From JANQTF01 sp036835375 (lineage in GTDB: Bacteria > Bacteroidota > Bacteroidia > J057): a stretch of DNA of 64,000 bases. The notes under the pieces were generated by a model, which searched no databases, was not told the origin of the DNA, and saw only the letters and a list, made by a program, of their open reading frames with translations. The stretch lies in NCBI GenBank assembly GCA_036835375.1, contig DAITMB010000008.1:1-64000 (forward strand). The letters run 5' to 3'. Both the position numbers and the translations under genes were made by a program. Below, piece after piece: positions 7,056 to 16,809 of the stretch (within the stretch, counting starts at the first letter, position 1; the number at the start of each line of letters is the position of its first letter).

Positions 7056-9872
7056 TCAAAAAGTGACACCTGCCTTGAACAACACTTGTCGAGGTGGAAG
7101 GAATCTCGCAGGATTATCTGGCAACAGTCCCCGGTCCTGCGGATCAGGATAAGCGGGGTCGCGCCAAGCCAGTGGCGTGGGATCCCCTGGCAGCCATGCG
7201 CGTCCTGTGACGCCGTTGATGATTTGAGAAGAGCGATAGTTGGTGACATTCTCCACGCGAACAGAGAGGTCGAGGATGCCTAGCTTGGGAATGTTCCACT
7301 TTTTGCCCAGTGACATGTCGAGTTGAAACCAAGGTGAACCCACCTTCGAAAAAGGCTGATTGTCGATCGGCTCATATTCGGGTCGCCCTGACTCTTCGTT
7401 GACTTGAACCAGCTGAAAAGGGGTGTACCTGAGACCAGACTGCCAAAGAAGCCAGGTGCTAAATGTGACCCCTTTCAGCGGAATAATGCCGAGTTTGTGA
7501 CGTTCCTGGCCCGTGAGAATCGCAAATCCCTTGATATCGACTGGTCGATCCCATGCCAAAAACTGTTCTTTGGTCGTGTTTACAAATCCCAGCTGGCGAA
7601 TCTGGAGGGCAGATTCTGCTGCGGTATTTGACTTTCCCGTCGCAATCTGATACCCACCTGTGACGCTTGCAAAGAGCCATTTCCCAACCCTTCTCGATAG
7701 ACCCAGCTCTACGCCCCGGATCCGCGCATAGTCTTGGTTAATAAAAAACGTTTTCTCTACAAATCTTCCCGTCGCATCCCGTACCTCGATTCGGCGGCTG
7801 ACGATGTAGTCGAACTTGTCATTATAAAAGGCTGTAACCGTGAGCGCAAGGTCCTTGGTGAGCTGGGATTTCAGGCCGACCTCGTAGGCTACTGTCACTT
7901 CGGGATTGATGTCGGGATTGCCGAGATTAGACAAAAACGAACGATCCTGATACACTGGATCCAATCCGGCATACACAAATCGTGGATGCGGGAGGCGCAT
8001 CGAATGGCCATAATTGAAATACAGTACGTTGTTTTCCGTCACAGGAAACGATACCCGCAGGCGGGGCAACAGACGTGCTTTCCATCGACGACCGAGGAAA
8101 GGAGTGGATTGTGCCAAATATGATTCCCGGACCGCATCCAGCACCGGAGCTGCGGGATTCGCGACCGCATCATCCGCAAATTTTCCAGGAGCCCAGTAGT
8201 TCATCCGGAGCCCGAGGCTGGCGATGATTCCTTTGTAACGAATCTCATCCTCCACATACACGCCCCCCGTGGCAGGCTTGGCGTTCCAAAAGTCACTGCT
8301 TCTGCCCAGGCTGGTCGAAGGCGTCGTGAGGGTATCGTTGATTCGGATGGGGGCCCCCACCCAGGGCCTTGTCACGTCCAGCCATTGGTATTCTTGCTCC
8401 TTATGCTCTTGCCCGACCGAAACGTAATGGACCCGATTGGAAGAGGTGTAGGTGAATTTTGTCTTGAGGGTGTACTCTATCGCATAGTGGTCGTGCCAAA
8501 GGGTCGCAATCCCATCATTGTTGATCAGGCCAGGCCCGGGAAACACGAACACCACCGGGTCGTTGGGGTTAAACACTGAAACCGGATTGGTCACAATCGA
8601 AGAAGGATCATAAATCTGGTCCACCGTTTCCTCCCGAAAGGGGCGCCCGTTGGCGTCTGCCCGAAGGTTGGTAAAAAGCCTACCCGCCGAAGCATTAAAA
8701 GACCACTTTTGCCCAATAACGCCCGTGAGATTGAGGATGCTCAAGTCCGAGTGATGGGTATAAGTATTCGCGTTGTCAAGGTTAAGGCTAAAGGGAAATT
8801 GAAAGCCTGGTGTCACAATGGCATCGTTGCCCACGATTTGGAGCGAGCGCGTGCTTTGGTTGATGTTGAGCGAGTGCTGATTGGTGAGCGTGAGCTTGAG
8901 TCCTGGCGTGAGATTGAACACCAAGTTCACTGTGCTGGCCCAGCGATTGTCCTGCCGGGGTGCCCAGATTGAATCGTTGCTGAAGAGAGAAGAGCGAAGT
9001 TGATTTGCTACGGGACCAAAGTATAGGTCCGACATATTCATACTCCCTAGCGCAAAGAAGCTAATTTTGTCGCGCCAAATTGGCCCTGAAATACCCACTG
9101 ATGCGTCTTGGGTATTAAAACTATAGGCCGCTGCCCGGTCGAAGCCTAAGTTGTCGCGCATGTAGGAAGCATTCAGAGCGAACTTACTGCCCCCTTCCCG
9201 GATGCGAGTGGACACCACACCCGAGGATCCACCTCCGTATTCTACTCCCGCGCCACCGGTGGTAATCTCCACATTTTGCACGGCTTGGGTATTCACATCG
9301 ACTCCAAATCCAGTGCCTGCCAGCGGATCTTGCGCCGAGATTCCATTGACTAGGTATTCCGTCTCATATACTCTGCCACCGCGAATCTGAATCCCATCGG
9401 GCGACTGCGTGACTCCCACTTGCATGGCTGCCACGTCTTGGATATTGACTGCATTCATCTCGGCAAGCAATTCTTGCCCGATTCTCACACTCGACTGGCC
9501 TGATTCTAAGTCGATCAAGCCACGATCTCCCACGATTTCTATTTCGCCGAGGGTCTTGTAAGCAGGTTGCAAAAAAACCTCCAGGTTGCGGGTCTCCCCA
9601 GCTCGAATGGATATTCCATTGAAAATCTTCTCCGCGTATCCGACATAGCTAACCTTGACCGAGTAGTCTCCGGGCTTGACCGCAGAAAGCCGAAAACGTC
9701 CATTCTGATCTGCTAAGGCTCCTTCATAGGTCCCGACCAGCGTGATGGTCGCTCCAATGAGCGGTTCCTTAGTTTCTGAATCGGCGACATTTCCACTCAA
9801 AGTGCCTGTTTGGCTGAATCCCAACATGGGGCTCACACACAAGATCCACAACAGAAGGCGCATAGGCTGCAT
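7056..9872 (-). CDS. TonB-dependent receptor with carboxypeptidase-regulatory N-domain
   Basis: A 938-residue outer-membrane receptor. The ATG at 9872 begins a type I signal peptide (MQPMRLLLWILCVSPMLGFS); longer frames run into the next gene and lack a signal. Residues about 24-104 form a CarboxypepD_reg-like domain (GTLSGNVADSETKEPLIGAT, DQNGRFRLSAVKPGDYSV). A plug domain follows (IQIRGGRVYETEYLVNGISA, GVEYGGGSSGVVSTRIREGG), then a long beta-barrel ending in an aromatic-terminated strand (PPRQVLFKAGVTF). It would import a ligand too large for porins, powered by TonB-ExbBD. No SusD-like lipoprotein gene is adjacent, so it is not a classical polysaccharide-utilisation pair, and the substrate cannot be read from sequence. 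The AcpH-like gene lies 91 bp upstream on the same strand. Confidence 0.93.
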   Translation of the reverse strand: MQPMRLLLWILCVSPMLGFSQTGTLSGNVADSETKEPLIGATITLVGTYEGALADQNGRFRLSAVKPGDYSVKVSYVGYAEKIFNGISIRAGETRNLEVFLQPAYKTLGEIEIVGDRGLIDLESGQSSVRIGQELLAEMNAVNIQDVAAMQVGVTQSPDGIQIRGGRVYETEYLVNGISAQDPLAGTGFGVDVNTQAVQNVEITTGGAGVEYGGGSSGVVSTRIREGGSKFALNASYMRDNLGFDRAAAYSFNTQDASVGISGPIWRDKISFFALGSMNMSDLYFGPVANQLRSSLFSNDSIWAPRQDNRWASTVNLVFNLTPGLKLTLTNQHSLNINQSTRSLQIVGNDAIVTPGFQFPFSLNLDNANTYTHHSDLSILNLTGVIGQKWSFNASAGRLFTNLRADANGRPFREETVDQIYDPSSIVTNPVSVFNPNDPVVFVFPGPGLINNDGIATLWHDHYAIEYTLKTKFTYTSSNRVHYVSVGQEHKEQEYQWLDVTRPWVGAPIRINDTLTTPSTSLGRSSDFWNAKPATGGVYVEDEIRYKGIIASLGLRMNYWAPGKFADDAVANPAAPVLDAVRESYLAQSTPFLGRRWKARLLPRLRVSFPVTENNVLYFNYGHSMRLPHPRFVYAGLDPVYQDRSFLSNLGNPDINPEVTVAYEVGLKSQLTKDLALTVTAFYNDKFDYIVSRRIEVRDATGRFVEKTFFINQDYARIRGVELGLSRRVGKWLFASVTGGYQIATGKSNTAAESALQIRQLGFVNTTKEQFLAWDRPVDIKGFAILTGQERHKLGIIPLKGVTFSTWLLWQSGLRYTPFQLVQVNEESGRPEYEPIDNQPFSKVGSPWFQLDMSLGKKWNIPKLGILDLSVRVENVTNYRSSQIINGVTGRAWLPGDPTPLAWRDPAYPDPQDRGLLPDNPARFLPPRQVLFKAGVTF

Positions 9873-9963
9873 GACAAGATAGTTGAATGCGGCGCTAATA
9901 TCGGGAGGAAGACTCGGGTAGGCAAGGAGGAAGTGAGATATCCTCTCGGCGATTCCTTCGGGC

Positions 9964-10656
9964 TTAAAGTGTCCGCAGTTTTTCGTCCATTTCCACAAAA
10001 AGCTCGGGCCAATAGCCCTGCAACTTTTGTTCATAGGCCCGGAGCACCCGCAACATATTGGGGTGGTGCAGCGCATCTCCTGTCTTGATTCGGAGATTAT
10101 CCAGGATTCGCCTCATAATAGACAGAATGTGCCTCCAGTCTCGATAATCATAGAGGTATTGGCGCTCCTGAAATCGCATGAGATAGGCTTGATATCGATG
10201 CATCTTGGCCCTACACACCCACTCCGTGAGCTCAAGTTGCTGTAGCGAAGGGATATTGAGCAAGTGTTGATAAAAAGTCGGTAGCACCTCGGGGTGTGCC
10301 TCAATGAGCACCTTGTCCAAGAGCAATTCGAGGAGAATGTGCGCGATAAAGTAGCTCCTGGGGAGGGTCTCCTCGTCAAAATATTCGCGAAGCTCTTCCT
10401 GAAGGAGTTTGGTCTCCCGATTGAAAAACACACTGGTATGAAACACAGCATCCACCTCGAAGTGGCGCAGCACTCCTTTGTAGAAGGAGAGCTCTCCCAT
10501 GCTCACGTGGTCAGCCTCTATGGGCGGAAGGCTGTGAGGCTTCAGCTTGATCCTTCGATCAAAGACACCCACCAGATCTGGCGTGATGACCCCGAAAAAA
10601 AAATGGCTGCTGGAGGACCGAGCTTGGTCAAGGAAATAGTGAGAGACAAAATTCAT
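9964..10656 (-). CDS. acyl carrier protein phosphodiesterase-like protein
   Basis: A 230-residue protein resembling the AcpH/DUF479 family (ACP phosphodiesterase) at its start: MNFVSHYFLDQARSSSSHFF then FGVITPDLVG, corresponding to the family's MNFxxHxxL and GxxxPD metal-site segments. A helical Arg- and Leu-rich body follows. The ATG at 10656 is chosen because homology begins there; the frame runs 29 codons further without recognisable sequence. AcpH-type enzymes belong to the HD-like phosphohydrolase fold and remove phosphopantetheine from acyl carrier protein, but this divergent Bacteroidota branch may have another substrate. Same strand as the TonB receptor. Confidence 0.65.
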   Translation of the reverse strand: MNFVSHYFLDQARSSSSHFFFGVITPDLVGVFDRRIKLKPHSLPPIEADHVSMGELSFYKGVLRHFEVDAVFHTSVFFNRETKLLQEELREYFDEETLPRSYFIAHILLELLLDKVLIEAHPEVLPTFYQHLLNIPSLQQLELTEWVCRAKMHRYQAYLMRFQERQYLYDYRDWRHILSIMRRILDNLRIKTGDALHHPNMLRVLRAYEQKLQGYWPELFVEMDEKLRTL

Positions 10657-10839
10657 GCGCCGGAGTTCTTCCTTCTCTTTTCCGTGCAAATATGAGACTT
10701 TTTTTTGGTTACTGTCACTCCCGAATGGTTTTGCCCAAAACAAGTTTGGCGGGAGTTCCGCGAATATTCTGAAAGCATGTTCCAGCTCTCAGCCTATTTC
10801 CCTCGATAACATGGCATTTTCCCTTGCTCTTCACAGCAC

Positions 10840-10877
10840 AATGTCCGCAGCGTGGCATGCAGCCCGCTGCGGACATT
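10840..10877 (-). terminator. perfect 13-bp inverted repeat, possible terminator of the POT gene
   Basis: Arms 10840-10852 and 10865-10877 are perfect complements around a 12-nt loop, and the loop holds GCATGC. The hairpin lies about 50 nt past the stop of the POT transporter gene on the minus strand. There is no U-tract, so it may be an mRNA-stabilising or factor-dependent end, or a protein-binding site. Confidence 0.45.
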
Positions 10878-10928
10878 GATTTTATCACGCGGCCTCATCG
10901 CTTCGTCAAGCTCTCAGTCCCGCGTATG

Positions 10929-12461
10929 TTACCGCACGCCGTGCATGAGTTTGTTGAGTGGCTTGGCTAGCAAGGCGATGAGGATCGCAATACCAATCAA
11001 AACAAACCCAAGATTGGAGAACACGGAGGTGTAATTGGCCAATCCTTCAGATACAGATAAAACTTCCTTGCCCTCTTCTGCACCTGTCAATGTAGCGATC
11101 GCCCCACCGGCATAGTTGGCAATGGCAAAGCTCAGAAACCATCCCCCCATGGCTGTTCCTGCAATCCGGGTCGGTGCCAATTTGGTCACCATTGATAGAC
11201 CGATGGGCGACAAGAAAAGCTCGCCAGTAGTGTGGAAGAGATAGAGAAAAACCAGCGTGATCAGCGGTACCAGTGAATCTGTCGCAAACTGTGCGCCGAT
11301 CAGGGTGATCAGAAACCCGATGCCGAGTTGGAGAATCCCCAGAGAAAACTTCATCGGAATGCTGGGATTGCGCTTGATCTTATCGAGGCGAATCCACATG
11401 ACCGAGAAAATCGATCCGAATAACATGATGAAAAGCGGATTGAAAAACTGCGTCATAGATGCGGGCATGATCCAGCCAAAAATACTCCGATCCACATTTC
11501 TATCTGCAAATAGCGTGAGAGAGGTACCTGCTTGCTCAAAGCATGCCCAGAAAACAACGTTGATTAACATGAAGATAACCAGCGCAACCATTCTGTCCCG
11601 CCATACACCGCCTTCTTCTCTCCCAGCTTTGATCATGCTCCAAGCCACATACCCAAACAAGCCACATAGCAAGATCGTCATCAAAGGAAAGCTCGCATCC
11701 GCAGGATTTTCATACCATCCAGCCAAGAATGTTCCCGATACATCCATCGGAATCACGTTATTGCTGATCAAAACATAGCACAAGGGAATCAGCAAGAGAG
11801 ATCCGAGAGAGATCGCCATCGCAACGTTGATCGGACCCAAAAAAGGCTTTAGACCAGCTTCGCGCACTTCCAATCCTTCAGCTGCACTGTATCTTTCCCG
11901 GCCAAAGTAGAAGATCAACAACCCAAGAAGCATACCGATTCCAGCCAACCCAAATCCGTATTTAAATCCGATCTCTTCGCCCACATAAGCGACCACAGTC
12001 GTGGCTAAGAAAGCACCAATGTTGATCCCTATGTAAAAAATGGTAAATCCTGAGTCCCTTCTTGGATCATTGTCTCCGTACAATTTTCCTACGATAGTAG
12101 AAATATTTGCTTTAAAGTATCCATTTCCCACGATGATCGCGCCCATCCCAATCAGCAACCAATCTTCTGTTCCGCCCAGAATCATAAATTCTCCAATCGC
12201 CATTAGGATCGCTCCCAGCATGATGGCCCAGCGATACCCCAGAAAATTATCTGCCATGCGCCCGCCTAGTACCGGTGCAGCATAGACCAGAGCGGTATAG
12301 GCTCCATAAATCAAACTCGCTTCTGCATCTCCCTTCATTAGGGATTTTACTAAGTACAGGGTAAGGAGAACGCGCATGCCGTAGTAGCAAAAGCGCTCCC
12401 ACATCTCCGAGAAGAACAGGACATACAGTCCGCGTGGGTGACCAGTGTTAAGTTCGCTCAT
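10929..12461 (-). CDS. POT/PTR2 family proton-coupled peptide transporter
   Basis: A 510-residue inner-membrane transporter of the major facilitator superfamily that imports di- and tripeptides with protons. The start at 12461 gives MSELNTGHPRGLYVLFFSEM, placing the PTR2 ExxER motif (EMWER) at 19-23 in helix 1. Further signatures are ALVYAAPVLGGRMADNFLGY, GNGYFKANISTIVGKLY, GFTIFYIGINIGAFLA and FLSPIGLSMVTKLAP. The usual 12-14 membrane segments are visible as hydrophobic blocks. Upstream codons in the frame (to 12521) give no homology. It is transcribed alone, and its upstream side is a 496-bp gene-free interval shared with the divergent epimerase gene. Confidence 0.93.
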   Translation of the reverse strand: MSELNTGHPRGLYVLFFSEMWERFCYYGMRVLLTLYLVKSLMKGDAEASLIYGAYTALVYAAPVLGGRMADNFLGYRWAIMLGAILMAIGEFMILGGTEDWLLIGMGAIIVGNGYFKANISTIVGKLYGDNDPRRDSGFTIFYIGINIGAFLATTVVAYVGEEIGFKYGFGLAGIGMLLGLLIFYFGRERYSAAEGLEVREAGLKPFLGPINVAMAISLGSLLLIPLCYVLISNNVIPMDVSGTFLAGWYENPADASFPLMTILLCGLFGYVAWSMIKAGREEGGVWRDRMVALVIFMLINVVFWACFEQAGTSLTLFADRNVDRSIFGWIMPASMTQFFNPLFIMLFGSIFSVMWIRLDKIKRNPSIPMKFSLGILQLGIGFLITLIGAQFATDSLVPLITLVFLYLFHTTGELFLSPIGLSMVTKLAPTRIAGTAMGGWFLSFAIANYAGGAIATLTGAEEGKEVLSVSEGLANYTSVFSNLGFVLIGIAILIALLAKPLNKLMHGVR

Positions 12462-12957
12462 AGGGTTAATGAATAATTTGAAGAAACACGAGAGGAAACA
12501 CGCATAAGATCCGGCTGACAAACAGCGCCTGACATCAAGTGATCCCAGCTATCAAATCGACGGCAGCCTTCTCCTGACAAATGGGAGATTTGATTCCTTC
12601 ACTTGACACAACATCATTTGACTTGCCCCGGAAAAGTTTTTTGCCTGTTCCCAAAACGTGGAAAATGGAAGTGATAAACAAGGCGGATTTACTCAAGTAT
12701 TCTCACTTTTCGTAATTCTGCATCGGGTAAATATAGAAATGAATTTGATTGTCTGCGTTGCTGGCTTGCCTCCACCTAAGATTATTCGCCGATAGGAGCC
12801 CTCCACGGTACTTTTTCTCCTCGGAGTGTATTTGATGAGTCCCTCGCCAGCGCCTTCGATCGAGGAATTTCACATCTCATATTATCCGCTTGAACCCATA
12901 GATATAATCACCGTACAAATCCTGAACATTGTTCACAAATCATATTTCCCCTTTATT
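12462..12957. other. gene-free divergent intergenic region
   Basis: 496 bp between the divergent POT transporter and epimerase genes. I see no credible coding frame, tRNA or strong hairpin, and no clean TAnnTTTG element. Confidence 0.6.
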
Positions 12958-13911
12958 ATGCAAACCATTCTTGGATCCACAGGTGCCATCGGTACAGAGC
13001 TTGCCAAGGTGCTCCCTAGCTACACTGACCAAGTGCGGCTCGTGAGCCGTCACCCAAAAGCAGTGTTGGGCAACGAAACGCTTTTTCCCGCCGACTTGCT
13101 GAACCCCGCCGATGCCGACCGTGCCGTCGCTGGGTCCGACATCGTTTATCTCACGGTGGGTCTGCCCTACGACATCAAAATCTGGGCACGCGATTGGCCC
13201 ATATTGATCGGCAATGTGTTGGCAGCTTGCGAAAAACATGGTGCCAAGCTCGTCTTTTTCGATAATGTGTATCCCTATGGAAAAGTCGAAGGCTGGATGA
13301 CTGAGGAGACACCCATTCGTCCGAGCAGCCGCAAGGGAGAAGCGCGTGCTCAAATTGACCGCATGATCCTTGAAGCTGTCGCAGAGGGTAAGGTAGAAGC
13401 CATTCTCGCCCGAGCAGCTGATTTCTACGGGCACACCCCGCTTTCTTTTGCGCAAGTCATGGTGTTTGAGCGCTTGGCCAAAGGCAAGTCTGCTCAATGG
13501 TTTGTCAATGCAGACAAACGCCACACATTTACCCACATCGTGGATGCAGCCAAGGGAACTGCCCTGCTGGGCAATACGCCGGATGCCTACAACCAGACTT
13601 GGCATTTACCTTCCGACATGAGTGCTCCTACTGGCAGGGCTTTCGTCGAGATGGTCGCCGCCGAATTTGGCGCCAAGCCCGCCGTGTCAATCATGCCCAA
13701 GTGGATGGTGCGCCTGTTGGGGGTTTTTGTTCCTTATCTGGGCGAATCAGTAGAAATGCTGTATCAGAACGAAATGGACTATCTTTTTTCCTCCCAAAAG
13801 TTCCTCGACAGGTTTGGCTTGCAGGCCATAAGCTACGAAGAGGGAATCCGGCAGACGATTGCTGCCATGCGCCAACCTTCAGCTCCAGCAACTGTTCATT
13901 CTTCCAATTGA
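12958..13911 (+). CDS. NAD(P)-dependent epimerase/dehydratase (extended SDR-like)
   Basis: A 317-residue Rossmann-fold protein. The ATG at 12958 gives MQTILGSTGAIGTELAKVLP with the GxxGxxG nucleotide loop at residues 6-12; the upstream 44 codons of the frame have no homology. Later segments are typical of atypical/extended SDR epimerases: SDIVYLTVGLPYDIKIWARD, LVFFDNVYPYG (the YxxxK region is divergent, with Tyr but no clear Lys at +4), EAILARAADFYG and KRHTFTHIVDAAKG. Substrate is unknown; the loss of a standard catalytic YxxxK suggests an atypical SDR. Its 3' end overlaps the convergent hpt gene by 16 bp. Confidence 0.82.
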   Translation: MQTILGSTGAIGTELAKVLPSYTDQVRLVSRHPKAVLGNETLFPADLLNPADADRAVAGSDIVYLTVGLPYDIKIWARDWPILIGNVLAACEKHGAKLVFFDNVYPYGKVEGWMTEETPIRPSSRKGEARAQIDRMILEAVAEGKVEAILARAADFYGHTPLSFAQVMVFERLAKGKSAQWFVNADKRHTFTHIVDAAKGTALLGNTPDAYNQTWHLPSDMSAPTGRAFVEMVAAEFGAKPAVSIMPKWMVRLLGVFVPYLGESVEMLYQNEMDYLFSSQKFLDRFGLQAISYEEGIRQTIAAMRQPSAPATVHSSN

Positions 13912-14435
13912 TAGATGCTCTTGAGGTTGCGACCCAGCTGGTCATAATCCAAGCCATAGCCTACTACAAAGTCGTCTGGAATGGAAAAGCCCACATATTC
14001 TGGTTGCAACGCTCCCTGAAAAGCGTTGGGCTTAAATAGCAATGTCGCAACCTTTACCGAAGCTGCTCCGCGCTCAATGCAAGCCGCCCGAATCAGGTCA
14101 ATGGTCCGCCCGGTGTCAACGATGTCTTCTACGAGCAACACATGCTGCCCATCCAAGGAAGCAGGCAAGTCCAGCATCCACTGCACTTGACCGGAACTTT
14201 TCATCTCACTGCCGTAGGATGCCACACGAATGAAATACATTTCGTGCAACTGCTTCACTTCCCGCAGTAAGTCCGCCGCAAACAAGAATGAACCTTGTAG
14301 AACAGGAATCGCTAAGAACTGGACCCCCTGGTAGGCAAGCGAAATCTGGTGTGCAAGGTCGATCACTCGCACCCGAATAGCGCCCTCGGAGAGGTAAGGC
14401 CGGAAGGCCCTCCCGTGGAGAAGGATTGATTCCAT
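13896..14435 (-). CDS. hpt: hypoxanthine phosphoribosyltransferase
   Basis: A 179-residue purine-salvage enzyme that converts hypoxanthine or guanine with PRPP to IMP or GMP. The PRPP-binding motif LLVEDIVDTGRTI is at 100-112. The N-terminal FLAIPVLQGSFLFAADLLRE segment and the C-terminal YVGFSIPDDFVVGYGLDYDQ match family members closely. The ATG at 14435 (MESILLHGRAFRPYLSEGAI) gives the usual HPRT length; upstream ATG-like codons at 14456 and 14519 would add sequence with no family match. It is convergent with the epimerase gene (16-bp overlap). Confidence 0.93.
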   Translation of the reverse strand: MESILLHGRAFRPYLSEGAIRVRVIDLAHQISLAYQGVQFLAIPVLQGSFLFAADLLREVKQLHEMYFIRVASYGSEMKSSGQVQWMLDLPASLDGQHVLLVEDIVDTGRTIDLIRAACIERGAASVKVATLLFKPNAFQGALQPEYVGFSIPDDFVVGYGLDYDQLGRNLKSIYQLEE

Positions 14436-14723
14436 GCGCCCAATTTCGCAAATCATTTCTCTTTCGCCCAACTTCGGGCATCGCACAAAGACAACTTCGA
14501 AGGAAACCGAATCCGACACAACGGCAACTCTCTCATAATCAATGTCTTAATTTCAAAATCCTTTCGTCTGACACGGGAGAAAATCTTTCTGGGCAGACCA
14601 TGTTTCGGGGCAACTTCTCCCCCAACTTGCCGTTTTCAGGGTGCAGTTTGGCGAATGGGTAATCCAAGCGACGGATTACTTTCATTACAAAAGAATTCTG
14701 ATTACATTCTGGTGATCGTATCG

Positions 14724-14731
14724 TAACTTTG
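14724..14731 (+). promoter_or_regulatory. -7 promoter box (TAACTTTG) for the PurF-like gene
   Basis: TAACTTTG matches the Bacteroidota -7 consensus TAnnTTTG and lies 28 nt before the GTG start. No clear TTTG sits at the ideal -33 distance, so it is only half a promoter by sequence. Confidence 0.45.
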
Positions 14732-14759
14732 GGCCAGGCTTTACCAACAAATCAATCAC

Positions 14760-16676
14760 GTGAGCGACCAGATCAAACACGAATGCGGAATCGGCATGAT
14801 TCGGCTTCTGAAGCCCCTAGATCACTTCCAGGACAATTATGGGTCTGCCCTCTGGGGACTCAATAAGATGTACCTCCTCATGGAAAAGCAGCGCAATCGC
14901 GGCCAGGATGGGGCGGGTTTGGTCACAGTAAAGCTCAACGTAAGACCAGGGATTCCCTATATCCATCGCATCCGCGACAACCAGCCTGAGCCTTGGACCA
15001 ATATCTTCAACCAGATCGACGCTCAAGTCAAGACGCTCCAGCAACGCTTTCCCGATCACCACGAAGAAGCTGAGATCATCAAGCAACACTTCGATTTCGC
15101 CGGAGAAGTGCTTCTGGGCCACCTTCGCTATGGCACGCATGGCACCTATGGGATAGAGGCGGTACACCCCGTCATTCGAAATTCTGAATATCAAAATAGA
15201 AGCCTAGCCCTCGCCGGCAACTTCAACCTGACCAACGTAGATTATCTCTTCGACAAATTAGTAGAACTGGGTCAACACCCTCGCTACCAAACAGATACCG
15301 AGACGGTGCTCGAACGAATTGGCCATTTTCTTGACGTCGCCAACGAAGCGCTCTACCGAAAATTCAAAAAAGAAGGCTTTAGCCGCGCAGAGAGAGCGAA
15401 GCACATCTCCGAAGAACTGAGCTTGGTGAAGATGATGCGAAATGCAGCCAAGGCATGGGATGGAGGATATGTAATTGGAGGCGTGGTCGGAAACGGGGAC
15501 GCCTTCGTCGTTCGTGACCCCAATGGAATTCGGCCTTGCTACTATCACGTGTGCGAAGATTACGTCGTCGCGGCCTCGGAGCGAGCAGCCATTTCCGTCA
15601 TTTTCAACGCGCATCCCAAAGACATTCCAGAATTACCCCCCGGCCACATCCTTGCCATCAAGGCCGACGGTACGGTCCGAGTCAAAGAGTTTACAGATCC
15701 CCAACCCAAATTGAGCTGCTCGTTTGAGCGAATCTATTTTTCGCGTGGGAATGACGTGGACATCTACCGGGAAAGAAAGGCTTTAGGAAAATTTGTTGTG
15801 CCCAAAGTATTGGATTCTGTGGCACATGACCTTGACAACACCATTTTTGGATACATCCCAAATACCGCTGAGAGCGCGTTTTGGGGGATGGTCAAGGAGT
15901 TGGAGCAGTACCTAAACAATCAAAAAATTGAATGGATCCAAGAGTTGGGGCCCAAGCCTAAACTAGAAGACCTAGAGCGTATCATCAACATGCGGCCAAG
16001 GGTAGAAAAGATTATCCTGAAAGATGTCAAAATGCGCACATTCATTGCGGATGACTCTACCAGAGACGACCTTGTATCCCATGTTTATGACATCACGAGA
16101 GGAATCGTTCGCAATGACATCGATAATCTCGTGCTCATTGATGACTCCATCGTGCGTGGAACCACACTTCGCAAGTCGATTCTTCACATCCTCAGCCGGC
16201 TCAAGCCGCGAAAAATCGTGATTGTGTCATCTGCGCCACAGATCCGCTACCCCGATTGCTACGGCATTGATATGTCTCAAATCAGCAAGTTGATCGCCTT
16301 CCAAGCTGCCGTGCAGTTGATTCGGGACAGGGGCATGGACAACTTGCTAGAGCGGGTTTATCGCAAGATCGTGGCCATGAAGGAAGAAGGTGCCATGACC
16401 GAGAAGAATGTGGTCAAGGAAATTTATGCGCCCTTCACCGAGGACGAAATCTCTGCTAAGATTACTGAGATTCTTCGCCCTAACGACTTCAAGCCTGAGT
16501 TGGAGATCATTTTCCAGCCACTGGAAAATCTGGCTAAAGCCATTCCTGAGCACTTGGGAGACTGGTATTTCTCTGGAAACTATCCTACACCAGGAGGGAA
16601 CAAAGTGGTCAATCAGGCATATTTGAATTTCTGGGAAGGCAAAAACGAGCGTGCCTATCAGATGTCTGCGGTGTAA
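14760..16676 (+). CDS. long PurF-like amidophosphoribosyltransferase paralogue
   Basis: A 638-residue glutamine amidotransferase fused to a phosphoribosyltransferase. It starts with GTG (MSDQIKHECGIGMIRLLKPL). Cys9 is in the position of the N-terminal nucleophile, implying removal of an eight-residue propeptide as in Bacillus-type PurF. NRGQDGAGLV, GHLRYGTHGTYG and AGNFNLTN match the glutaminase domain; VLIDDSIVRGTTLRKSI near 458-474 is the PRPP loop. Ordinary PurF is about 470-505 residues; the extra length lies in insertions after residue 50 and around 360-420 and in the tail. I recall Bacteroidota carrying both a short PurF and a long paralogue such as this, so it may not be the main first enzyme of purine synthesis. 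hpt lies upstream, divergent. Confidence 0.85.
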   Translation: MSDQIKHECGIGMIRLLKPLDHFQDNYGSALWGLNKMYLLMEKQRNRGQDGAGLVTVKLNVRPGIPYIHRIRDNQPEPWTNIFNQIDAQVKTLQQRFPDHHEEAEIIKQHFDFAGEVLLGHLRYGTHGTYGIEAVHPVIRNSEYQNRSLALAGNFNLTNVDYLFDKLVELGQHPRYQTDTETVLERIGHFLDVANEALYRKFKKEGFSRAERAKHISEELSLVKMMRNAAKAWDGGYVIGGVVGNGDAFVVRDPNGIRPCYYHVCEDYVVAASERAAISVIFNAHPKDIPELPPGHILAIKADGTVRVKEFTDPQPKLSCSFERIYFSRGNDVDIYRERKALGKFVVPKVLDSVAHDLDNTIFGYIPNTAESAFWGMVKELEQYLNNQKIEWIQELGPKPKLEDLERIINMRPRVEKIILKDVKMRTFIADDSTRDDLVSHVYDITRGIVRNDIDNLVLIDDSIVRGTTLRKSILHILSRLKPRKIVIVSSAPQIRYPDCYGIDMSQISKLIAFQAAVQLIRDRGMDNLLERVYRKIVAMKEEGAMTEKNVVKEIYAPFTEDEISAKITEILRPNDFKPELEIIFQPLENLAKAIPEHLGDWYFSGNYPTPGGNKVVNQAYLNFWEGKNERAYQMSAV

Positions 16677-16750
16677 GGGCTCCGATGAAAGTTGCCTGAT
16701 TCACGTTTGGACAATCGACTGCGACTGAGCCCATTGACTCAACTCAAAGG

Positions 16751-16773
16751 GCACGTGATTATGTCTCACGTGC
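16751..16773. terminator. hairpin between convergent PurF-like and nuoH genes
   Basis: Perfect 8-bp stem (GCACGTGA / TCACGTGC) with a 7-nt loop, 74 nt past the PurF-like stop and 36 nt past the nuoH stop. There is no strong U-tract on either strand, so bidirectional termination is only possible. Confidence 0.4.
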
Positions 16774-16809
16774 TCGGCTATCATCTTTTCTAAAAAAATG
16801 CGAGGCGGT

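Noticed and set aside
9202..9390. Antisense frame inside the TonB receptor
   Set aside because: Proline- and threonine-rich shadow without a start context.
12940..13605. 221-codon minus-strand frame over the epimerase
   Set aside because: Shadow of the epimerase gene; contains no family motif.
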